From Paraburkholderia madseniana (GTDB taxonomy: Bacteria; Pseudomonadota; Gammaproteobacteria; Burkholderiales; Burkholderiaceae): 64,000 nucleotides of DNA. The translations under genes and the position numbers were made by a program. The notes beneath the pieces are model-generated. The model saw only the letters and a list, made by a program, of their open reading frames with translations. It made no database searches and was not told where the DNA came from. This document shows positions 47,701 through 54,672 of the stretch, piece after piece (positions within the stretch are counted from its first letter, which is position 1; the number at the start of each line of letters is the position of its first letter). The stretch is from contig NZ_VOSW01000033.1 in NCBI RefSeq assembly GCF_009690905.1, forward strand, positions 1 to 64,000, given 5' to 3'.

Positions 47701-50533
47701 CCAGATGCAGCAGAGCTCGCAGTCGAGCAGTTCGAGTTCGAGCTTTCAACTGGCGAGCCCGAGTCTGGGCGATCTGTCGCGCTGGATTCAGGGCGGCCCG
47801 AATGCGGGTGGCGTGAGTTCGTCGCCGTATAACGCGGGCAGGAGTAGCCAGGACGGCAACTCGTCGTCGACGCAACAGCAGGCGACCACTGTGCTCGCCA
47901 ACAGCGTGATCGTGAAGAGCCACACGGGCGACATCGATGTGATCGGTTCGGGCATCAGCGGGACGCAGGGCGTCGATCTGGTGGCGAGTGCCGGCGCGAT
48001 CAATGTACTGGCTGGCACGGATACGAACACGAGCCACCAGGAGTCTAGCGGTCATCAGTTTGGCAGCCTGGGCAGCAATGGCAGCGGGACGGGCTTCACC
48101 GTGGGCGTAGCGAACAGCCATTCGGTGCAGGACACGGCCGGCCAGACGCAGAGTACGATCCGCAGCCAGATCGTGAGCGGCAAGGGCAACGTAACGCTGG
48201 ATGCGAATCAGGACATCACTGTACAGGGCGCGGACCTGACTGCGGGCAAGGACCTGACGCTGATCGGGCAGAACCTGAATCTCGATCCGGGCACGGACGC
48301 GCAGCAGAGCAGCATGAGCCAGAGTGCAAGCCAGTACGGTGTGACGCTGGCGCTGGGCGGTGCCGCGGGCAACGCCGCTGCGGCGATCAACCAGGCGGCC
48401 GGCTCACACCGCGCGAGCGATCCGCGGCTGGCGGCGATCGACAGTGCCAAGGCGGCGCTGGCCGTCTACGACGTGGTCAATACGGCCGAGCAGCTTGCCA
48501 GTACCGGGACAAGTAGTCAGGCGCTGGTCAAGGTGACCGTCAGCGTGGGTGGCGGCAGCAGCCACAGCGAGTCGCAGCAGAGTTCGACGGTCAACGGCGG
48601 CAGCACGCTGGGCGCAGGCGGCACCGTCACGCTGGTGGCGACCGGCAGCGGCGCGAAAGACGCGAGCGGCGTTGCTACCGACGGGGACATCAATTCCCGC
48701 GGTACGCTGATTTCCGGCAACGATGTGGTGCTTAACGCGGCACGCGACATCAACCTGCAAAGCGCACAGGACCTGGCGCACCAGACGAGCAGCAACAGCA
48801 GCAGCAGCGGGAGCATTGGTGTGGGTTTCGGGCTGGGCGGCCAGCAGAACGGCTTCACGATCGAACTGGCCGCGAGCGCTGCGAAGGGCCACGCGAATGG
48901 CGACAGTGTGACCAATCGCGACACGCAGATTACCGCCGCGAACAACCTGTCGATCACCAGCGGGCGTGATACGAACCTGCGCGGTGCGGAGGTGGCGGGT
49001 AACACGGTCGATGCGAACGTGGGCCGCGACCTGAATATCCAGAGTGTGCAGGACACGGACAGCTACGACAGCAAGCAGGTGAGCGGTGGCTTCAACATGA
49101 GCATCTGCGTGCCGCCGATCTGCTATGGCTCGACCGTGAGCGGTAGCGCAAGTGCCAGCGACGAGACCATCAAAAATCGCTTCCAGTCGGTGAATGTGCA
49201 AAGCGGAATCCGTGCGGGCGACGGTGGATTCAACATTCAGGTGGGCAATCACACGCAACTTGACGGCGGCGTGATCGCGAGTACGGCGACGCAGGACAAG
49301 AACACGTTGTCGACGCAGACGTTCGGCTATACCAATCTGCAGAACACGGCCGAGTCTTCTGGTTCGACGCTGGGCGCGAGTCTGAGCGGTTCGGCAGGTG
49401 AGAGTTCGCCGGAAGGCGTCAGTTTCAGTCCGTCGAAGGATAGCCCGTACCAAAACCAACTGGGGCAGGCGGGTCTTGGGGTGGCGGGCGTGAGCAGCAG
49501 TGCCTCGGGGACGACGTATGCGGCGGTGAGTCCGGCGACGATCACGGTGCGAGGCGACACGGGCACCGGGCGTGACAGTACGGCGGGGTTGAGCCGTGAC
49601 GTGGCGGGCGCGAACGCCGGCGCGGTGACGAACGGGTTTGATGCGCAGAAGATGCAGAACGACATGGCCGTGCAGCAGGGAACGGAACAGGTCGGGATGC
49701 AGGTGGTAGGGGACATCGCGACGAAGCTGGAGGACCAGGCGAACCTGAACGCCGAAAGGGCGAAGGCTGCCAGGGATGCGGCGAGTGATCCGCAGGATGA
49801 GGCGCAGGCCCAGGCGGATCTGGACGCGGCGAACCGGGAGGCGGCGCTGTGGGGCAACGACGGGGCGGCGCGGATCGCATCGCATGCGGTCGTCGCGGGG
49901 CTGGGTGCGGCCCTCGGCGGGGGCAGCGTTGCTGGCGCGGTGGGCGGTACGGTGGCGGGCGACCTCGCCGGGAATGCGGTTGGTAATGCGCTGGGGGATA
50001 CTGCGGGCGGGAAGCTGCTGTCGAATGTGGCGTCGGGGCTCGCGGGAGCCGTGGCGGGTGGCGCGCTGGGCGGCTCTGGCGGGGCAATGAGCGGGGCGAA
50101 TGGGCGTTGGGTGCGGATCTGTACAACCGGCAACTGCATCCAGAAGAACGCACCTGGGCAATGCAGCATGCGAATGATTTTGCAGCGTATTACGAGCGCA
50201 CTACTGGTCAGGCGATTTCATCGACAGATGCGCAAAACATGCTGCTCGCGAACGGCTACATTCGAGTCGATAACGCCGCTGCGAGCGGGCCTGGTTACAA
50301 CGCAGTGGCAGCGCAGTACCTTACGGCGAATGCCGGAAGCCTGTTCTCAGCGACGCCGGCTCAAATGGCAAGCCCTCTGTCGGGCGGGAATCCAGATGGT
50401 ACGCCGACACCTGAGCAGATGGCCTTGCCGGGTTCAACGGCGCATCCGGCGATTGGTTTGGCAATTGCGGGAGCGTTGGCAGCGCCCGCTATACTCCCCG
50501 CATTGGCAGCGATACCGGGCGCACCGATCTTGA
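38702..50533 (+). CDS. cdiA: CdiA/filamentous-haemagglutinin exoprotein (frameshifted before the toxin domain)
   Basis: Giant exoprotein. Residues 1-24 (MNKNIYRVIFNAARGLWTAV) are the extended signal peptide region of type V secreted proteins; cleavage is expected near residue 78. The TPS domain (about 80-330) includes PNSAGVSNNPYTQYNVG, ANPAGIYCNGCGF and GGMYAGKIMLVGTEAGVGV. A very long beta-helical filament follows with four 230-residue repeats, then Ser/Gln-rich FHA-2 repeats. A Gly/Ala-rich pre-toxin region (residues about 3720-3800, HAVVAGLGAALGGGSVAG) ends GGAMSGANG. There the frame is lost: the correct continuation, ALGADLYNRQLHPEE, is in the next frame from 50107. As written the frame runs on with out-of-frame residues to 50533. 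One extra G near 50102-50106 would restore a protein of about 4090 residues. Confidence 0.85.
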   Translation: MNKNIYRVIFNAARGLWTAVQETATGTGKGRSAGTPFSTHRRAPSMHAPVGFVDMLSMRHVAFAALCVLGMQPVLVDAQVVAAPASGSKPIVGVTANGLPIVQIATPNSAGVSNNPYTQYNVGSQGLILNNSPGNVQTQLGGYVTGNPNLGAGSARVIVNQVVGGNASQLLGYTEVAGQKAEVVIANPAGIYCNGCGFINTSRGVLTTGTPVFGGTGSLDAFHVTGGQIQIGTAGLNGSNVDQVDLIARSVAINGKVWAGQSLNVVAGNNDVRYSDLSAQSLGPDGNSPGVAIDVAQLGGMYAGKIMLVGTEAGVGVNSAGTIASQGGDVQISSQGKITLSGSASANGNVAISAAGDVANSGSVYATQNTTLNSQGQVTNSGTIAALGNTSVTGASVNSTGSLGAGVDANGNVTGTGNLSVTGSGAVTAAGQQMAGGNLALSGSSLNMAGGQTLTKGNASLTATGAGGDTGNIVHTGASLQTSGILTANAAGTVTNDHGQVSAAQLSVTAGGISNRGGTLSQTGASDTTLAASGAFDNTGGTVTTNAQNTTIRSGSLTNANGTISQAGTGALGVQTGALDNGHGSIGTNGVATIAATSLQNGSGSITSAQALNVASSGNIDNTAGRLEAAGAVNVSGANVQNTAGRIVSGNGDGLTLTASGQITNAAGTTAQGATGGVIGGNGNATINAATLANSGTATAAQNLQVTTSGTLDNSGGSMSAATLKANAASLKNANGTISASTVSVTAPQFDNSGGKITANQISVSATNLTNHNGALTQLGSGAMGVNVSGTLDNSGGGLIQTNSTDLTLAPSTLNNNGGTITHAGTGTLTIDSGSGTGSLTNVGGKIVTNGLANLSAGSMDDTGGTISAQTGLNATVAGALNNTNGQLESGGDLSVTSGSAITNANGTIAAAGNESVQAASLTNSGSVTAGQNLNTTVTGTLDNSSGTLSAQTVTANAASLKNANGTISADTVSVTAPQLDNSGGKITTNHLALVAANLTNEHGSITQLGTGAMGLGVSGTLDNSNGGVIQTQSTDLTLAPATLNNNGGTITHAGTGTLSIDAANGTGAVTNVGGSIISNGRTALSAGSVDNTGGAIGGHAGLVATVSGALDNTHGQLASNVDLSVSSGGILNNASGVIVATGNNSVQAASLTNSGSITAGQNLDTSVAGTLDNSGGTLSAQTVTASAASFRNTNGVVSGNAVSMSIAQLDNSNGRITTNQLGVTATNLTNEGGSITQLGTGTMGLGVSGTLDNSNGGVIQTKSTDLTLAPATLNNNGGTITHAGTGTLSIDAANGTGAVTNVGGSIVSNGQVDLNAGSLDDTGGSIGGQSGLSATLAGALNNTRGQLQSNGNLSVTSGAGITNTSGTIAASGNNTVQAASLTNGGSITAGQSLNTTVSGTLDNGNGTLSAQAITANAASFRNANGVVSGNAVTMSIAQLDNSNGRITTNQLGVTATNLTNEGGSITQLGTGAMGLGVSGTLDNSNGGVIQTNSTDLTLASASVNNNSGTITHAGTGTLTIKPSNGTGSLTNVGGKIVTNGQASVSVGSLNNTGGKLASQGVMTATVQGTLNNTNGRLSSGTGLTATSGGQLINAGGVIGAGGAATGSTLSLAASLIDNSGGAITNLGNGATTINGGSQIANSNASGTSGMGSISGNGNVTLSATSISNTQGGQLSGANLQINAGNLDNTGGKIGNAANTAGDVGIGTGTLTSTSGQINASRNLSVTANTLAGGGTYSAVNDLSLNLQGNFTTSPNCAFKAGHDLSFTLPGTFSNGGALSAVNGLNINASDIQNSGMLGAGGLLTTHSNTLTNTGTIVGGSVSLNATQSLSNLGTTALIGATDSAGTLELLAPDIENRDDTTATDTQAMTAIYGLGKVVLAGGKDGSGNYTNANLIRNQSALIQSGGDMEIDANQVTNTRRVMTTGGFTSSIDPALLQSLGISLSGCDATYLAACGPGNPQVLGSRGDPTLIGGVPTDPPHGGQWNSTYQYTTYTGDAVANTVTSVSPESQIIAGGNLKASSVGTFQNYWSQVAATGNIASPTTLDQNSWQGQSAPQVQVTYSGEYHYDNYDNSEHNWQLPFGDAPFVGSRPGGYTQAAPADIRTYALPAYESSFTAGGTLSGTGVTINNTAGNAGVTPLGLLPGQTLSGSGAGSVSGTIGTQGVGAIGAGAVSGTIGTQGTQGTVAIGAGVVSGLISVGSGVHPGAVAIQGGRLLNSGLANFNNPTIAAATAVKVLNNITVPQGGLFHMDTAPNARYLVETNPAFTSQQQWLSSDYYFQQMGMNPGKVQMRLGDGFYEQKLVQDQILSMTGKSVLTNYANTQDEFKTLMTSGAALAKSLDLAPGTGLSPEQVSQLTSNVVIMQTQIVDGQPVLVPVVYLAQASQENMGNGPVIAATNIDLQNAQTVTNSGTIKAANSFAISGQRIDSSFGTLQSGGQMSLVTTGDVNLTSATLNAGSLALQAGGNLVLNTAANTLNQVSDTGATRVTTTLGPVASINVTGNAAITTGGNFEQDAANLNVGGALGMSIGGNWNLGVLQTGETKVVARANGISDTHIVSDVGSSVKVGGASLIAVGGDLTATGANINLGGGGTVAAGGNVTLQAATATSTVDSNSSGSDHHGSYAETLHTSDDTVTGTTLKSGNSLNIVSGKDINVVGSTVDLDKGNALLMAAGSVNVDAATETHVDNSNETHSHSGVASHTSAANRVDQTTTQADGSAISADGVSVISGKDINVTGSSIVGTNAVSLAAKGSVNILAATDTYQDSEFHDVKHSGLSGSGGFGFSVGSSEQKDQYDANSVMQSQSRSTVGAVQGNVSITAGKDVHIGGSDIIANQAADDVTGKTGNIGIKAQNITIDPSQDTAQSRDQQSAHSSGVTVGVSGTPLDTARNLKAAGSSGNAYQRGTGIANEITASTLDTPSVTLSYGHSSSSSTTTQSSLSNAGSTVRGGNNVSLVATGGALTDANGQPLDGDISVTGSTISAKGTAIFDANRNVTFQASTDQMQQSSQSSSSSSSFQLASPSLGDLSRWIQGGPNAGGVSSSPYNAGRSSQDGNSSSTQQQATTVLANSVIVKSHTGDIDVIGSGISGTQGVDLVASAGAINVLAGTDTNTSHQESSGHQFGSLGSNGSGTGFTVGVANSHSVQDTAGQTQSTIRSQIVSGKGNVTLDANQDITVQGADLTAGKDLTLIGQNLNLDPGTDAQQSSMSQSASQYGVTLALGGAAGNAAAAINQAAGSHRASDPRLAAIDSAKAALAVYDVVNTAEQLASTGTSSQALVKVTVSVGGGSSHSESQQSSTVNGGSTLGAGGTVTLVATGSGAKDASGVATDGDINSRGTLISGNDVVLNAARDINLQSAQDLAHQTSSNSSSSGSIGVGFGLGGQQNGFTIELAASAAKGHANGDSVTNRDTQITAANNLSITSGRDTNLRGAEVAGNTVDANVGRDLNIQSVQDTDSYDSKQVSGGFNMSICVPPICYGSTVSGSASASDETIKNRFQSVNVQSGIRAGDGGFNIQVGNHTQLDGGVIASTATQDKNTLSTQTFGYTNLQNTAESSGSTLGASLSGSAGESSPEGVSFSPSKDSPYQNQLGQAGLGVAGVSSSASGTTYAAVSPATITVRGDTGTGRDSTAGLSRDVAGANAGAVTNGFDAQKMQNDMAVQQGTEQVGMQVVGDIATKLEDQANLNAERAKAARDAASDPQDEAQAQADLDAANREAALWGNDGAARIASHAVVAGLGAALGGGSVAGAVGGTVAGDLAGNAVGNALGDTAGGKLLSNVASGLAGAVAGGALGGSGGAMSGANGRWVRICTTGNCIQKNAPGQCSMRMILQRITSALLVRRFHRQMRKTCCSRTATFESITPLRAGLVTTQWQRSTLRRMPEACSQRRRLKWQALCRAGIQMVRRHLSRWPCRVQRRIRRLVWQLRERWQRPLYSPHWQRYRAHRS
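40800..43460 (+). repeat. Four tandem 690-bp repeats inside cdiA
   Basis: The same 230-residue unit recurs with exact 690-base spacing: anchor positions 40901, 41591, 42281 and 42971 (GCGAACGG-type sequence within NANGTIS / NTNGVVS / NANGVVS). Each unit contains LDNSGG-type, LTNxxGSITQLGTGAMG, VIQT(N/K)STDLTLA and NNNGGTITHAGTGTL segments. Units 2-4 are most alike. They form part of the filament and are substrates for copy-number change. Confidence 0.85.
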
Positions 50534-50982
50534 GCTCAGGCGGTGCATTGGGTTCGGGGGCATGGGCTTCACCTGTTGGAATTGGCGTTATCACTGGCGC
50601 AGTGAATGCTTCATCGCAGTATATCCAGACTGGCTCTGTCAATCCTGTTGACGTAGGCTATGCTGCTCTTGCTGGTGGGCTAGGTACTGCCGGTGGACTT
50701 CTATGGAATATCGCTGTCAATGCGGGAACGGGAGCAGCGGATACCTATACAAACAATAAGATTTTAGGAAAAAGCGATAGCATCGCTACTGGGTCACTAG
50801 TAAACGCTGGTGCAGCGATCATCGGTTATGGTATAGGCCTGACGGCTCAGAATTTGCTTCCGGCGACCAACTGGTTTATTCCGAACAATATACCCGTCAT
50901 TGGCGCAGGTGCAGCAGGTGCTGCGGGGTCGGAGATGGGCACCAAAGCCATCAATGACGCAAAAAGCAATATGGGAAAATAG
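50107..50982 (+). CDS. CdiA C-terminal toxin domain (out of frame with cdiA)
   Basis: It opens at the toxin junction (GADLYNRQLHPEERTWAMQH). The DLYN matches the N-x-(E/Q)LYN boundary of Burkholderia CdiA-CT regions. An about 90-residue cytoplasm-entry-like part is followed by a strongly hydrophobic Gly/Ala-rich body (LAIAGALAAPAILPALAAIP, VGIGVITGAVNASSQYIQTG, AALAGGLGTAGGLLWNIAV, ending AGAAGSEMGTKAINDAKS). No nuclease motif is visible; the composition suggests a membrane-inserting toxin. It needs the upstream frameshift repaired to be displayed; a TTG at 50107 or internal starts could give only a cytosolic fragment. Immunity gene follows after three bases. Confidence 0.75.
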   Translation: MGADLYNRQLHPEERTWAMQHANDFAAYYERTTGQAISSTDAQNMLLANGYIRVDNAAASGPGYNAVAAQYLTANAGSLFSATPAQMASPLSGGNPDGTPTPEQMALPGSTAHPAIGLAIAGALAAPAILPALAAIPGAPILSSGGALGSGAWASPVGIGVITGAVNASSQYIQTGSVNPVDVGYAALAGGLGTAGGLLWNIAVNAGTGAADTYTNNKILGKSDSIATGSLVNAGAAIIGYGIGLTAQNLLPATNWFIPNNIPVIGAGAAGAAGSEMGTKAINDAKSNMGK

Positions 50983-50985
50983 AGC

Positions 50986-51210
50986 ATGTCTCATCTGATT
51001 TCGATTTATCTTAAGTTGATTATCCTATCGCTCATTGGAATGGCTGCGGTAAAAATTTGGGCAATTTTTATTGTTGTTTGGATGCATGGCGGGAAGTATC
51101 AATGGACCTGGATGGATGCCAAATCAATTTTGGTAAATGGCTTGGTACTTGCTGCGGTATTTTGCGCCATTGCAACTATAACCATTTATCGCGAGAAAAA
51201 TAGATCGTAG
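50986..51210 (+). CDS. cdiI: Predicted CDI immunity protein, membrane type, 74 aa
   Basis: It directly follows the CdiA-CT (stop 50982, start 50986), the position of cdiI. It is very hydrophobic with two to three membrane segments (LISIYLKLIILSLIGMAAV, WAIFIVVWM, VNGLVLAAVFCAIATITIY) and a basic tail. A membrane-resident immunity protein fits a membrane-acting toxin, as known for the ionophore CdiA-CT of E. coli EC93. The DNA is strikingly AT-rich compared with cdiA, a sign of separate acquisition. The family is unnamed to me; the role is from position and hydrophobicity. Confidence 0.65.
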   Translation: MSHLISIYLKLIILSLIGMAAVKIWAIFIVVWMHGGKYQWTWMDAKSILVNGLVLAAVFCAIATITIYREKNRS

Positions 51211-51213
51211 GTA

Positions 51214-52189
51214 CCTGTACAACCGGCAGTTGCATCCGACCGAGCAGCAGTGGATCAAGGACAATGCCAAGACGTTTGCTCAATTGATGAATGGCGGCAA
51301 TCCGCCGAGTGATGCCCAGGTCGCGGTCGCGCAGGAGGAACTCGCTCAGCAGGCTTTCCGTCAGGTGCAGAATGGCGTGTCAGGGCAGTGGGACGAGGCT
51401 GCGAGCGAGTTCCTGAGTCAAGCACATGCAATGCTGCCTGCTGACCCGAATTGTCCGAGTTGCGGCCCTGGGTACATGTTCCAGGCGACGGCGGCGCAGA
51501 AAGCTAACGCCAACATGTATGCGAGCTATCTGCCACAAAACGGAATCAACAATTTCTACGCGCAGAATGGTTTGTCGCAACCCACCGCCTCACAGATCAG
51601 CAACAGCGCGAATCGGGATCAAAAAATCAATAATCTCATGGGCGGGGGCGTGCTGGCGGCGGCAACTGGCGGTGCATTACTTGTTGGCGCGCCGGTTGCG
51701 GCAGCGGTCGGCGGCTTGGGGTTCGCAGCAATTGGTGCCACGGCCGGCGGCGGCATGGATGCGGCTGGTCAATATGCGCAATCTGGTACGATCCGCCCGG
51801 CGGAGACGGCGTTTGCAACTGCAACTGGGGCGGTCGGGGGACCGATCGGTGCCAATGTGAAATTCATCAGCAGCGTATTGTTGGGGGCTGCGACCAATAG
51901 CATTAATACCGCGTTCAACAACACGTACTATGGAGAGTCAAACAGCTTGTCGTATGCGGCTGGCGTGGGCGCTCTTGCCGCATCAGGTGGCTATCTCGTC
52001 GGTGCCGTGACGACAAAGGGGTTGGCTCAAATTGTTAGCCCCTATGTGTACGATAATTTGAATCCAGCGATTCCCGCATTGTTGCAACCTCGCAGCCCGA
52101 ACCTGATTCCGGGATTGGCAGGTGCCGTGACGGGTTCGACAATCACAGGCACAGGGTCACTTGTACCGAGTAAGGAGGCGCCGAAATGA
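51214..52189 (+). CDS. Orphan CdiA-CT module 1 (toxin without the exoprotein)
   Basis: It begins only a few bases after the first immunity gene with RYLYNRQLHPTEQQWIKDN, the same junction as the main CT. It has no start codon or signal of its own, as expected for a displaced cassette; a start near 51230 (CTG/TTG) would be weak. About 320 residues: a polar N-terminal half with a Cys pair (ADPNCPSCGPGY) and a Gly/Ala-rich hydrophobic half (VLAAATGGALLVGAPVAAAV, FAAIGATAGGGMDAAGQYAQ). It ends SLVPSKEAPK. It is closely related to orphan CT2 throughout, and to the main CT mainly at the junction. Expressed only if recombined onto cdiA. Overlaps its immunity gene by ATGA. Confidence 0.7.
51218..51299 (+). 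repeat. 82-bp direct repeat, copy 1 (start of orphan CT1)
   Basis: Identical over 82 bases to 52510-52591. It encodes YNRQLHPTEQQWIKDNAKTF and the next few residues. A diverged counterpart starts at 50122 in the main CT (18 of the first 20 bases identical). These repeats mark toxin-module junctions. Confidence 0.95.
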
Positions 52190-52464
52190 GATATTCGAGA
52201 CTCGATCAACTGATCCTCGACGATGGATGGAAGGGAACCTGTACTCGAGTTTTCGGAATTGCCCTTGTGTATCTCGGTCTTCTATATCTTCCAGATATTA
52301 TCGCCAAGGCGTCTGTCCATTGGCATGTCCGCCCTATGTCAGAAAAGCAATCAAACAACCATGAGGGATTGCTATTCGTTTTCAGAATTCTGTTCGGGTT
52401 TGCGCTTGTGATCGAGGGCATCAGGGTTGTTTGCTTTTTTGTCAGGAAGCGATCTAGGTCATAG
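52186..52464 (+). CDS. Predicted immunity protein for orphan CT1, 92 aa
   Basis: ATG overlaps the CT1 stop (ATGA, 52186-52189). Two membrane segments (VFGIALVYLGLLYLPDII and FVFRILFGFALVIEGIRVV) with a basic C-terminus RKRSRS. No similarity to the immunity proteins of the main CT or CT2 beyond hydrophobicity, as expected for toxin-specific immunity. AT-rich. May be expressed alone to protect against sibling cells carrying this toxin. Confidence 0.6.
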   Translation: MRYSRLDQLILDDGWKGTCTRVFGIALVYLGLLYLPDIIAKASVHWHVRPMSEKQSNNHEGLLFVFRILFGFALVIEGIRVVCFFVRKRSRS

Positions 52465-52500
52465 AGCTTAAGAGGTGCAGTGCAGCCCGGCCGCTAGTTC

Positions 52501-52619
52501 GCAGACGAATACAACCGGCAGTTGCATCCGACCGAGCAGCAGTGGATCAAGGACAATGCCAAGACGTTTGCTCAATTGATGAATGGCGGCACTCCGCCAA
52601 GCGACGCTCAGATTGCTGT
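52501..52619 (+). pseudogene. Orphan CdiA-CT module 2, 5' part cut by IS66
   Basis: It reads ADEYNRQLHPTEQQWIKDNA onward and stops being coding at the IS66 insertion after codons for SDAQIAV. The remainder resumes at 55146. Contains copy 2 of the 82-bp repeat (52510-52591). Confidence 0.8.
52510..52591 (+). repeat. 82-bp direct repeat, copy 2 (start of orphan CT2)
   Basis: Exact copy of 51218-51299, 1292 bases apart. Recombination between the two copies would delete orphan CT1 and its immunity gene. Confidence 0.95.
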
Positions 52620-52674
52620 GTAAGCACTTGAACAGGACCGTCACTGATTACGTTGACCGGCGAGAGGCCAGCTG

Positions 52675-54264
52675 CTAGCGAACGGGATCGATGTGTGAGG
52701 CGGCGGGCAGCAAAGGAGCGACGTTCCAGGGTAACAGTTCGTCGATGCGGTTCGCTGGGTGATCGGCGATGCGCTCGATCACGTAATGCAGGTAGGCTTC
52801 GGGATCAACGCCGTTCATGCGGGCAGATCCGATCAGGCTGTACATCGCGGCTGCACGTTCTCCGCCTGAGTCCGCACCGGCAAATAAAAAATTCCGTCTT
52901 CCGATTGCCACGCCGCGCAATGCGCGCTCGGCAATCAGATTGTCAATCTCGGCCTGACCATCACTGCAGTAATAGACCAGCGCAGGCCAGCGATTCAACG
53001 AATACTGGATCGCTTTGGTGGTGTCCGATTTCGCGGAGAGTGTGAGAAGCGTCGTCTCGAACCACCGTTTCATGTCATCAAGCAGCGGCACAGCCTTCTC
53101 CTGGCGAACGCGCCGTCGTTCTTCAGGTGGCTTGCCACGAATGTGCTCTTCAATGCGATAGAGTGCGCCGATGCGCTCGAGTGCCTCGCTGGTGATCGGC
53201 GATGCCCGAACAGCGTGTAGATCATGTAGCTTTCGACGTGCATGCGCCATGCACGCTGCTTCGTGAATCTGACCGCCCAGGTACAGATCCGCATAACCGG
53301 CGAAGGCGTCTGCCTGCAGTACGCCCGTGAAGTTGGCAAGGTGACGCTGTGGATGTTCGCCGCGACGATCCGGTGTATAGGCAAACCAGACGGCCGGCGC
53401 TTCGCCCGAACCACTGGACCGGTCATCGCGCACATACACCCAGAGCCGGCCGGTCTTCGTCCTGCCATTGCCCGGCGCGAGCACCGGCAGCGGGGTGTCG
53501 TCGGCGTGAACCTTGGTGCCACCAAGCGCGTGGCGGCGCACCGCGTCGACCAGAGGGTTGAGTAACCATGTCAGACTGCCCAGCCAGTGGCCCATGGTGC
53601 CCGCTTCGATCTCGACGCCGTCGCGCGCGTACATGACGGACTGGCGATAGAACGGGATGTGGTACGCGAACTTCGACGTCGTGATGTGGGCGAGCAAAGC
53701 AGGACCCGGCAGGCCACGATCGATCGGCCGGCTCGGCGCTGCGGCCTGCACGATACAGTCGCAGCACGAACAGGCGAACTTGGGACGGCGATGACGGATG
53801 ACGCGGAAGTGCGCGCGCACGTATTCAAGCTGTTCGGAAACGTCTTCGCCCAGCGGTTTGAGCGCGCCACCGCATCCCGGGCAGTGTTCATCGAGGGGCC
53901 GATGCACACGCTCTTCGCGTTCGAGGTGATCGGGCAGTGGTTTGCGAGAGGCACTCTCGCGCCGTTGCTGTGCCTTCTTTGAGTCAGCCTGGGTGGCCGC
54001 ACCTTCGTCTGCCTGCAGGTCCTCAAGCCGCAGTTCAAGCTGCTCTATCTGACGCTCCACCTTCTCAGACTTGCGACCGAACTGCATGCGGCGCAGCTTC
54101 GCAATCGTCAGCTTCAGATGTTCGATCTCGATTACGCGGGAACTGAGCTGGTCCTGCAATTCGACGACCCGCTGCGCGTTTGCATGAGCCGACGCCGCAT
54201 GCGCGCGAACCAGCGCCTTGAGCGCATCAATGTCGTCGGGCAGGTCGGTATCGGTCAGATCCAT
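52675..54264 (-). CDS. tnpC: IS66-family transposase TnpC
   Basis: 529 residues, full length. N-terminal coiled coil (residues about 25-75, NAQRVVELQDQLSSRVIEIE, then KLRRMQFGRKSEKVERQIEQ, the RMxFGxxSEK signature of IS66). A Cys-rich zinc-finger region (HCPGCGGALKPLG, FACSCCDCIV) is followed by the DDE catalytic core (THVHADDTPLPVL-type motif KVHADDTPLPVLAPG, LQADAFAGYADLY, and QAEIDNLIAERALRG). It acts with TnpA and TnpB. The complete frame suggests an active element. Confidence 0.97.
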   Translation of the reverse strand: MDLTDTDLPDDIDALKALVRAHAASAHANAQRVVELQDQLSSRVIEIEHLKLTIAKLRRMQFGRKSEKVERQIEQLELRLEDLQADEGAATQADSKKAQQRRESASRKPLPDHLEREERVHRPLDEHCPGCGGALKPLGEDVSEQLEYVRAHFRVIRHRRPKFACSCCDCIVQAAAPSRPIDRGLPGPALLAHITTSKFAYHIPFYRQSVMYARDGVEIEAGTMGHWLGSLTWLLNPLVDAVRRHALGGTKVHADDTPLPVLAPGNGRTKTGRLWVYVRDDRSSGSGEAPAVWFAYTPDRRGEHPQRHLANFTGVLQADAFAGYADLYLGGQIHEAACMAHARRKLHDLHAVRASPITSEALERIGALYRIEEHIRGKPPEERRRVRQEKAVPLLDDMKRWFETTLLTLSAKSDTTKAIQYSLNRWPALVYYCSDGQAEIDNLIAERALRGVAIGRRNFLFAGADSGGERAAAMYSLIGSARMNGVDPEAYLHYVIERIADHPANRIDELLPWNVAPLLPAASHIDPVR

Positions 54265-54315
54265 TGCGACAGTTTACGACCATCTGCCGCACACCGATCA
54301 TCGGGTAACAGACGT

Positions 54316-54672
54316 TTACAAAGCACTGCGCGGGCGTGCCGCCTCGACCGGTTGTCGCCAGTCAAACCCTTCGAGCAGCAATGCAAGCTGAGCACTCGTC
54401 AGGGCCACGACGCCCGCGTCGGCACGCGGCCATGCAAAACGCCCTTTCTCAAGACGCTTTGCAAGTAAACATAGGCCGCCATCGCTCCAATAGAGACACT
54501 TCAGCAGATCGCCACGCTTGCCGCGGAACACAAATATATGCCCCGAATACGGCTCCTTCTCGAGTACGGTCTGAACCTTCGCGGATAGTGAGTTGAACCC
54601 GCTGCGCATGTCGGTCACGCCAGCCGCAATCCAGATGCGGGTATTCTGTGGGAGTCCGATCACTTCAGACAA
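54316..54672 (-). CDS. tnpB: IS66 accessory protein TnpB
   Basis: 118 residues with the TnpB (IS66 Orf2) signature: RIWIAAGVTDMRSGFNSLSA, GHIFVFRGKRGDLLKCLYWS and LLAKRLEKGRFAWP. Required for transposition in this family; the exact role is unclear. It overlaps the tnpA end by 13 bases and lies 51 bases before tnpC. Confidence 0.95.
   Translation of the reverse strand: MSEVIGLPQNTRIWIAAGVTDMRSGFNSLSAKVQTVLEKEPYSGHIFVFRGKRGDLLKCLYWSDGGLCLLAKRLEKGRFAWPRADAGVVALTSAQLALLLEGFDWRQPVEAARPRSAL

Noticed and set aside
50122..50142. Attachment site suggested by repeated junction sequences in the CDI array
   Set aside because: The repeats are coding, conserved at the protein level, and no integrase is present; homologous recombination explains them better.
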